Assembly (NCBI RefSeq): GCF_014109805.1
Contig: NZ_CP059400.1
Coordinates: 4,017,645-4,081,644, forward strand
DNA length: 64,000 nt
Direction: 5' to 3'
From: Legionella sp. PC1000
GTDB taxonomy: Bacteria > Pseudomonadota > Gammaproteobacteria > Legionellales > Legionellaceae
In this document: positions 58,367-64,000 of the stretch, piece by piece
Numbering within the stretch: position 1 is the stretch's first letter
Layout: the number at the start of each line of letters is the position of its first letter
The notes under the pieces: generated by a model
Seen by the model: only the letters and a program-made list of their open reading frames with translations
Told to the model about the DNA's origin: nothing
The model's database searches: none
Program-made: the position numbers and the translations under genes

Positions 58367-59734
58367 TTATTTGCCAATACAGAAGCTGGAAAAGATACGA
58401 CCTAACAGATCATCGGAACTGAATTCACCGGTTATTTCGCATAAGCTTTGATGGGCGCGGCGTAAATCCTCTGCCAATAACTCACCGGCGCGATGCACGG
58501 TTAATTGTTGTTGGCCGCTGGCAAGTAAATTTTTTGCTTCATCTAATGCGTGTAAATGACGTCTTCTGGCAAGGAAGTGGCCTTCATTGGGTTGATAGCC
58601 TGCAACCTGTTTGATTATGTGTTTTAGGCCATCAATTCCTTCACCTGATTTGGCACAAAGATAGACGTTATGCTCATGTATTTGAGCACTGCGGCCTAAA
58701 GTATCAATTTTATTAAATATTGTAATAATAGGAACTTCCTGTGGTAATGCAGCCTTGATTTCCTTTGTTAAATAATGATGGTGTTCCAGATCATTCACAT
58801 CAACGACGAGCAAAACGCAATCTGCCTTCTTTAACTCTTTCCAGGCTCTTTTAATTCCTTCCTTTTCAACCAAATCATCAGAATCCCGTAAACCCGCAGT
58901 ATCAATGATGTGAAGTGGAATATCATCAAGCAAAATATGTTCACGCATCACATCTCGTGTTGTCCCAGCAATTTCCGTCACTATGGCAACATCACGTCCA
59001 GCGAGGCAGTTAATCAAAGTTGATTTGCCTGCATTGGGTCTTCCAGCGATTACTACAGATAAGCCTTCACGTAAGATAACGCCTTGACTCGCTTGCGAAC
59101 GTATCTCCTCTAACTCAATTAAAATATTTTGTAGCAATTGGGCTACTTTACCGTCGTTGAGGAAGTCAATTTCTTCTTCTGGAAAATCTATTGCTGCTTC
59201 CACATAGAGACGTAAATTAATAATCTTTTCATTTAATTGGTTGATTTTATTTGAAAAATCACCTTGCAAAGATTTTAAGGCCATTCGTGCTGCAGTTTGC
59301 GAACTGGCTTGAATTAAATCAGCTATTGCCTCAGCCTGCGTTAAATCAATTTTATCATTTAAAAATGCTCGCTCAGAAAACTCCCCTGGACGCGCCATCC
59401 GGGCCCCTAGAAGAATGCACGCTTTGATGAGCATATCGAGCACAACAGGAGATCCATGCGCTTGAATTTCGACCACATCTTCACCAGTAAAAGAATGGGG
59501 GGCTTTGAAATAAATCATTATCCCTTGATCAATTAACGCATCGAGTTGTTGTGATTGCGCATCCTCAGAGAAAGAATAAAAGGAACAAAAAGTAGCCATA
59601 CGTGGCGATAGTGGCTTATTGCCATTAAGCGAGTAGGCTATTGTGTATGCTTGTGGACCAGATAATCGGATGATTCCTACCCCACCTCTGCCAGGTGGGG
59701 TAGCTATAGCTGCTATGGTTTCTGTAGTAGGCAT
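58367..59734 (-). CDS. mnmE: tRNA uridine-5-carboxymethylaminomethyl GTPase MnmE
   Basis: With MnmG, MnmE modifies the wobble uridine (mnm5/cmnm5) of several tRNAs. The 455 residues include the N-terminal folate-binding domain ([21 protein letters not shown]), a helical domain, the inserted G domain ([19 protein letters not shown]) and the C-terminal catalytic motif CIGK. Length is standard. It is directly downstream of yidC (the yidC stop abuts its ATG), the usual order on the rpmH side of the origin. Confidence 0.96.
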   Translation of the reverse strand: MPTTETIAAIATPPGRGGVGIIRLSGPQAYTIAYSLNGNKPLSPRMATFCSFYSFSEDAQSQQLDALIDQGIMIYFKAPHSFTGEDVVEIQAHGSPVVLDMLIKACILLGARMARPGEFSERAFLNDKIDLTQAEAIADLIQASSQTAARMALKSLQGDFSNKINQLNEKIINLRLYVEAAIDFPEEEIDFLNDGKVAQLLQNILIELEEIRSQASQGVILREGLSVVIAGRPNAGKSTLINCLAGRDVAIVTEIAGTTRDVMREHILLDDIPLHIIDTAGLRDSDDLVEKEGIKRAWKELKKADCVLLVVDVNDLEHHHYLTKEIKAALPQEVPIITIFNKIDTLGRSAQIHEHNVYLCAKSGEGIDGLKHIIKQVAGYQPNEGHFLARRRHLHALDEAKNLLASGQQQLTVHRAGELLAEDLRRAHQSLCEITGEFSSDDLLGRIFSSFCIGK

Positions 59735-61408
59735 TTATTTTACGGAAACAAGTTTCTTTGCTGGTTTTTCATCAGAATATTTACGAGTAATGTACCATTG
59801 TTGCAATATAGACAAGGTATTATTCACAATCCAATACAATACCAAACCCGCTGGAAAATTCCAAAATAAGCCAGTGAATAATATGGGCAAAAACATCATG
59901 ATTTTTGCTTGCATTGGATCAGGCGGTGCGGGATTTAGTTTTTGTTGGATCAGCATTGTAGCGCCCATAATCAATGGCAATACATGATACGGATCAGGTG
60001 AAGCCAGGTCGTTAATCCATAGGATAAATGGTGCTTGTCTTAACTCAACGCTTTCCAATAAAACCCAATATAAGGCAATAAATACAGGAATTTGGATTAA
60101 TATAGGCAAACAGCCACCTAAAGGATTTACCTTTTCTTGTTTATAAAGTTCCATGGTAGCTTGGCTGATTTTTGCTTTATCATCGCCATAACGTTCACGT
60201 AAAGCCTGTAACTTGGGCTGTAATTTACGCATCCCCGCCATTGATTTATAGCTGGCAGCAGATAAGCGATAAAAGGCTAATTTAATTAATACAGTAACTA
60301 AAACGATTGACCAACCCCAGTTGCCAACGAAATTGTAAATTGCTTTCATAAACGAGAATAATAACGTAGATAAAAACCATAAAATTCCATAATCTACGGT
60401 AAGTTCAAGCGAGGGGGCAATGTTTTTTAATACGCTGGTGATTTCTGGACCTATATACAATCTGGAACCCACTGTGGTCTGCTCGTCAGGCTTGAGGGTA
60501 ATCGGTTTGCTTACAGCCCCAATAGTATAATCATTATTTGCAGCGCGAGTATAAAATTTGTTGTTCGCATTAGGTTCTGGGACCCAGGCACTTAAAAAAT
60601 AGTGCTGTTGCATGGCAATCCAGCCACCTTTACTGTCTACGTCCAGATTTGCTTTATTCATATCGCCGAAGCTTACCTTTTGATAGCGATGTTTTCCTGG
60701 TTCTGAGTACGAAGCTCCCGTATAGGAACCAACGTGAAATACGCTTGATTTATCCTCTTTGGGTGAGCTACGTAACAGCTGGGTATTCAAATATCCAGTC
60801 CATTCATTGCTTCCTTTATTAACAATTTTGTAATTTACATCAATAAGATAACTACCTTTTGTAAAGGTAAATTCTTTTTGTACATCAAGCCCTTCATTGC
60901 TTTTTCCGCTAAGTGTTACGGTTAATTGCTTTTGATCGGGCCCTAATTCGAATTGTTTTTTTGATGTTGTAAAATTAAAGTCAAGTGCTTGAACGTTTTG
61001 TCCTGAGGCAACAAAAAGGCTGCTGTTAGCAACATAGCGTTCGTTGGGTTGATTTTGTAAAAGAAGAAACGGTTTATTCTTTTCTTCTACACTTTGAGGG
61101 TATTCAAGAAGTTGACTTGCAACGACATCACCTTGTTGTGGATCAATAGACACATTTAAAACATCTGTTTTAACATGAATTAAAGATGCATTGTTGCTTT
61201 TAGTTGGTTCAGCAGTCGGATTAATTGGGGTTGATGTTGACGTATTGCTTGGGGTTACTTGAGGTAACAAAGGTTGTCCACTTTTCTCTTGGCTTGTCAC
61301 ATTTTCTGTTGGTACGGGCTTTGGAGGATAGTCTATTTGCCAAGCATTCCAAAGTGATAAACTTACTAGCGCAAGCGCCATATATAAAACTATACGTCGT
61401 ATATCCAT
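59735..61408 (-). CDS. yidC: Membrane protein insertase YidC
   Basis: YidC inserts and folds inner-membrane proteins, alone or with Sec, and is needed for Fo subunits such as the c subunit encoded in this window. The 557 residues have an N-terminal TM, a large periplasmic beta-supersandwich domain (about 50-340), and a five-TM core with the groove arginine near [11 protein letters not shown], a cytosolic hairpin ([19 protein letters not shown]) and [21 protein letters not shown] use the ATG whose first base overlaps the yidD stop by one base; a TTG precedes it. Confidence 0.96.
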   Translation of the reverse strand: MDIRRIVLYMALALVSLSLWNAWQIDYPPKPVPTENVTSQEKSGQPLLPQVTPSNTSTSTPINPTAEPTKSNNASLIHVKTDVLNVSIDPQQGDVVASQLLEYPQSVEEKNKPFLLLQNQPNERYVANSSLFVASGQNVQALDFNFTTSKKQFELGPDQKQLTVTLSGKSNEGLDVQKEFTFTKGSYLIDVNYKIVNKGSNEWTGYLNTQLLRSSPKEDKSSVFHVGSYTGASYSEPGKHRYQKVSFGDMNKANLDVDSKGGWIAMQQHYFLSAWVPEPNANNKFYTRAANNDYTIGAVSKPITLKPDEQTTVGSRLYIGPEITSVLKNIAPSLELTVDYGILWFLSTLLFSFMKAIYNFVGNWGWSIVLVTVLIKLAFYRLSAASYKSMAGMRKLQPKLQALRERYGDDKAKISQATMELYKQEKVNPLGGCLPILIQIPVFIALYWVLLESVELRQAPFILWINDLASPDPYHVLPLIMGATMLIQQKLNPAPPDPMQAKIMMFLPILFTGLFWNFPAGLVLYWIVNNTLSILQQWYITRKYSDEKPAKKLVSVK

Positions 61409-61656
61409 CAATGATTCTCGTTGTTAGGGAGTACGGGATCATAGCCACCACGTGACCACGGGTGGCAACGCAATACTCTTTTTAAAGCCATCCATAAACC
61501 TTTGGTTATGCCACATTGTTGGATAGCACTTTCAGCATATTGTGAACAACTTGGGTAATATCGACAACTTGGTTTTAACAAAGGGCTAATCAAATACTTA
61601 TATAGTTTGATGGGTAAACAAACTATTTTTCGTAACATGAGATTATTTTTTTCCAT
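61408..61656 (-). CDS. yidD: Membrane protein insertion efficiency factor YidD
   Basis: YidD is a small membrane-associated protein that assists YidC. The 82 residues carry the family core: [39 protein letters not shown] and GGYDPVLP. The start at 61656 lies inside the rnpA reading frame; an internal ATG at 61638 is also possible. The stop overlaps the yidC start by one base. Confidence 0.94.
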   Translation of the reverse strand: MEKNNLMLRKIVCLPIKLYKYLISPLLKPSCRYYPSCSQYAESAIQQCGITKGLWMALKRVLRCHPWSRGGYDPVLPNNENH

Positions 61657-61967
61657 GTTTTGCCCATTCTAGCGTTTATAATTGCATTTGTTTGTTTTGC
61701 TACGCCTTGTCTTGCTAAAAAGACCAAATCGACTGCAGGTAATTCTTTTTGTCGAAAGCTTTCTCTTAACAGTCGTTTAATACGATTTCGATCATGAGCT
61801 TTTGCTATCATTTTCTTCGACAACGCCAGCCCAAGTCGTGCATAACCTAAATTATTCTCTCTAAAGAGAATGATAAACTCGGATGTTACAATTTTCTTCG
61901 CTTGTTCAAACACATAATTATAATCATTTTTTGTTAATAATCGCTGTGTTTTTTTAAAAGCAAACAC
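61623..61967 (-). CDS. rnpA: Ribonuclease P protein component
   Basis: This is the protein subunit that helps RNase P RNA mature tRNA 5' ends. The 114 residues show the conserved RNR region as [16 protein letters not shown] and the N-terminal [13 protein letters not shown]. The start is GTG, placed directly after the rpmH stop codon (TAA-GTG), a very tight coupling. It overlaps yidD by 34 bases. Confidence 0.95.
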   Translation of the reverse strand: MFAFKKTQRLLTKNDYNYVFEQAKKIVTSEFIILFRENNLGYARLGLALSKKMIAKAHDRNRIKRLLRESFRQKELPAVDLVFLARQGVAKQTNAIINARMGKTWKKIISCYEK

Positions 61968-62102
61968 TTAAGCAGTCAGACGCTTACGGCCTTTAGCGCG
62001 ACGGCGTTTAATCACTAATCTTCCTGCACGAGTAGCCATACGCTCACGAAAGCCATGATCACGTTTACGTTTTAAATTACTGGGTTGAAAGGTGCGTTTC
62101 AT
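61968..62102 (-). CDS. rpmH: 50S ribosomal protein L34
   Basis: This 44-residue basic protein has the near-invariant L34 sequence: [19 protein letters not shown], then [21 protein letters not shown]. It begins at the ATG read leftward from 62102 and ends in TAA immediately before rnpA. It is the first gene of the rpmH-rnpA-yidD-yidC-mnmE cluster, which in gammaproteobacteria is read away from dnaA. Confidence 0.98.
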   Translation of the reverse strand: MKRTFQPSNLKRKRDHGFRERMATRAGRLVIKRRRAKGRKRLTA

Positions 62103-62720
62103 GATGAACCTGCTAATAAAATTATGAGGTTGGCAATAATAGAGAACTTTTTTTCTACTGTCAATTTTGTGGTCTGATTATTTTTTGTGTATTTACTTTT
62201 TTACTCATAAATTTATGGGCTGTTAATAACTACATTATTTTATATTTTTAAATTTCTTTTTGTTATTGTGTCATCTATTTCTTGTTGATAAGTCAAATAA
62301 TTTGTCAACAATCAATTAGTTAAGTTAAAGATAACCTTGTTTGTAAACTATTTTTTTCCCTGTGATCTATTTGTTTGTATCTTTGTGCTTTGATTTATTC
62401 ATCACTTTATTATCATCTTATTCCCTATATTTGATCCTGTTTATTCATAGTTAACTTGATCCAAGGTGACTTAAATTTAGTCTTTTTATTTTGTTTTTAG
62501 ATATTTTTTATATGGTATTCTGGTTTTTTTGATTATTTTTTATCTTGAACTGATTATCGATGAGATATAGATTCATGATTTTTTTCCAGTTTCTAAATCT
62601 AAATATCTCTCTATTTTTATTGATTTGTACTTCTTTTACATAAAAGATATGTTTTTTGAGAACAATAGGATTCATCAAGTTTCTCCATCTACAATGATTT
62701 CAGATTGATTAGGGATACTT
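62103..62720. other. 618-bp very AT/T-rich intergenic region upstream of rpmH
   Basis: This gap contains no reading frame with support. It is extremely AT-rich with long T-rich runs on the given strand (about 62160-62560). It must hold the rpmH promoter and, at its right end, the ribosome binding site AGGG of the next gene. By position it is a candidate part of the replication origin (an easily melted stretch), but no perfect DnaA box was found in it. Confidence 0.45.
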
Positions 62721-63737
62721 ATGGTTTTTTTTAAATCAGTTTTAAATGGAATTGGCTCTGGATCTGGGGTTGCATGGCCATTGTTTGGTATTTTATTCTC
62801 TGTGGTAGGTGGATCAATTGCCAGTTTTTTTTCTTTAACCTTGGGTTTGATTTCCATTACTTTATTTTTTTCAGTGAGTGGTCTTGTTTTTTATTTTTCC
62901 TATCATGAGCAGAAAGAGAATGAGCTCCTTTTTCAAACTCAATTTCGCAAAAATCAACACAAATTGCTTGCCGATATTGATGAATATATAAAGAGTATTG
63001 ATACTTACTTTTTATGTGAAAAGAACAGTGATGCCTTTAACAAATTATTTAAACGCATACTCACCCTGGATCTTTATAAAATTCGGGATGTAGATGCTAA
63101 TTCGGCTTTATATCAAATTTTACTGCTTCTTAAAGATGAATATGAATTACATCAATGTATTCCTAATAATAAAAATATATTAAAAAATATTGCTTATAAA
63201 GTAGCGCAGCAATCAGTACCTGCATCAAAAAAAATGATTCCTGCTTTGTTTACTTTTGTGGGTACTTTTGGTTCTATTGCAGGGTGTTGTGCCGGGGTCT
63301 CAGGTTTATTAACTGGTATAGGAATATGTTCCAGCTTTATAGCATTTCCTTTAGTAGGATGTGGTGTTTTGTTATTTGCATTACTCAGTAGTGTTGCTTT
63401 AGCTTATGAAGCATTTACTGTGTCAATTGATGATTTTAAAAAGTTACAGCTCAATCTAATGATGAAAAATATGCATCAACAATTAAGTAAAGCTATTATG
63501 GAGCGTAATTTCAATGCAACGTTATACAAAGCTTCTGTTTTTTTAACTGAGCACAATGAAGGAGGGATGGAAGTTGCTCCTATTAACCAACAAATTTTTG
63601 CATGCCCATATTTTAAAAATTTAGAAACAGATAAACGCAGATTATCCTTTTTTAATGTGAATCAACCTGTTCCTGTTACAGTCAATGCTTCGTTAAAAGC
63701 GTTTTCTTTAGAATCAATTACCCCTCTATTTAAATAG
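62721..63737 (+). CDS. Hypothetical membrane protein between rpmH and the origin-side gene
   Basis: I do not recognise this 338-residue protein. It has two hydrophobic regions, about 8-60 (two TM helices, Gly- and Ser-rich) and about 170-230 (two TM helices, rich in Gly, Cys and Ala). Between them is a ~100-residue helical, charged domain, and a ~100-residue C-terminal tail follows. No cleavable signal peptide is clear. AGGG lies 6 bases before the ATG. Its site, between rpmH and the expected dnaA, is unusual because this interval normally has no protein gene. Style resembles Legionella effectors with paired membrane hairpins; that is inference. Confidence 0.62.
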   Translation: MVFFKSVLNGIGSGSGVAWPLFGILFSVVGGSIASFFSLTLGLISITLFFSVSGLVFYFSYHEQKENELLFQTQFRKNQHKLLADIDEYIKSIDTYFLCEKNSDAFNKLFKRILTLDLYKIRDVDANSALYQILLLLKDEYELHQCIPNNKNILKNIAYKVAQQSVPASKKMIPALFTFVGTFGSIAGCCAGVSGLLTGIGICSSFIAFPLVGCGVLLFALLSSVALAYEAFTVSIDDFKKLQLNLMMKNMHQQLSKAIMERNFNATLYKASVFLTEHNEGGMEVAPINQQIFACPYFKNLETDKRRLSFFNVNQPVPVTVNASLKAFSLESITPLFK

Positions 63738-63771
63738 CTTCTGGGATAATTTGTGCATGCTGTTTTTAAAA

Positions 63772-63796
63772 ATATCCACACTTTTTTTGTGGATAA
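63772..63796. promoter_or_regulatory. Facing pair of DnaA boxes
   Basis: ATATCCACA (63772-63780, one mismatch to TTATCCACA) and TGTGGATAA (63788-63796, perfect on the opposite strand) face each other across 7 T-rich bases. A third partial match, TGTGGCTAA, lies at 63943-63951. They sit in an AT-rich 258-bp stretch before a probable gene start at 63996, consistent with oriC or an autoregulated dnaA promoter. Confidence 0.6.
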
Positions 63797-63995
63797 CTTT
63801 TCTTTATCTAAAAGCCTGAGTATAATTTGCATGCAGCAGCACCTTGGTGAATCGAAGAAATTCTACTTTTTCACTTTATGCAAAGTAATTTCATGCTTAA
63901 TTATCTTGCTGTCCAGGTACTTTCAGTGGCATATTTAAATGCTGTGGCTAATTAGTTTTAATAATCTTTTTACCACCCTTCTTTGATGAGGAGTT

Positions 63996-64000
63996 ATGTT
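63996..64000 (+). CDS. Probable start of next gene at window edge (dnaA expected)
   Basis: An ATG at 63996 is preceded by GAGGAG with a short spacing and by AT-rich sequence with DnaA boxes. Only the first codon is visible, so the product cannot be read. Given rpmH-rnpA-yidD-yidC-mnmE on the left and DnaA boxes just upstream, dnaA is the expected gene; this is purely positional inference. Confidence 0.3.

Noticed and set aside
59643..59987. A 114-codon rightward frame across the mnmE-yidC junction
   Set aside because: It overlaps two conserved genes on the other strand and reads as a shadow.
62160..62560. AT-rich DnaA-box cluster upstream of rpmH
   Set aside because: Several TTATC and TGTG fragments are present, but no 9-mer matches the consensus with fewer than two mismatches, so boxes are not annotated here.

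Overview
This window reads as a Legionella (Gammaproteobacteria, Legionellales) chromosome segment close to the replication origin. That is an inference from three things. First, the right end carries the origin-side block mnmE-yidC-yidD-rnpA-rpmH. Second, a complete F1Fo ATP synthase operon and a conserved rsmI/lpoA/yraN/diaA/BON-lipoprotein cluster are present. Third, conserved genes alternate with long, AT-rich, eukaryote-like or unrecognisable proteins (RasGEF, ankyrin, CX5R phosphatase-like, kinase-like) typical of Dot/Icm-secreted effectors. No rRNA, transposase, integrase, phage gene or CRISPR array was seen.

Layout. 0-8.2 kb: metabolic and maintenance genes (FadI-like thiolase, glycerophosphodiesterase, Sua5/TsaC, tRNA-Leu(CAG), a TIGR01777-type epimerase, an ornithine cyclodeaminase-family enzyme, phosphatidylserine decarboxylase), plus a multi-membrane hypothetical and a secreted small protein. 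8.2-18 kb: three very large leftward genes of effector type (a kinase-like protein, an unknown, and a CX5R phosphatase-like protein with a split internal repeat), with a DUF2520 Rossmann protein between the last two. 18.2-24.5 kb: a tripartite RND efflux operon in the order outer-membrane lipoprotein, adaptor, pump. 24.7-31.9 kb: AT-rich unknowns, including a possible GT-B-type protein and a protein built on a tandem duplicated domain. 32-36.8 kb: parC and, divergently, a CHASE3-PAS-GAF-GGDEF diguanylate cyclase; their shared intergenic region holds two DnaA-box matches. 37-43 kb: a RasGEF-domain protein, a gene remnant, a 1101-residue protein combining a nitrilase-like head, ankyrin repeats and long helical repeats, a 52-residue small protein, and a two-helix membrane protein.

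43.3-50.2 kb: atpIBEFHAGDC, all leftward, preceded by a glyoxalase I gene. 51-56.4 kb: a His-rich small protein, two tandem BON lipoproteins, diaA, yraN, lpoA and divergent rsmI, the same neighbourhood as E. coli yraL-yraM-yraN-diaA-dolP. 56.5-58.3 kb: a multi-membrane effector-like protein ending in CGCF, with a CpxR-like direct repeat in its leader. 58.4-62.1 kb: mnmE, yidC, yidD, rnpA, rpmH. 62.1-64 kb: a 618-bp very AT-rich gap, an unknown membrane protein, and a stretch with facing DnaA boxes just before a likely rightward gene start at the window edge (dnaA expected from synteny).

Two effector-like genes (starts at 30331 and 37040) have near-ideal PmrA-type tandem half-sites 11 bp apart just upstream of a -10 element, and one (start 58207) has a CpxR-type repeat. 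PmrA and CpxR are the two-component regulators known to control Dot/Icm effectors in Legionella. The most distinctive object is the 1101-residue nitrilase-like/ankyrin/long-repeat fusion.
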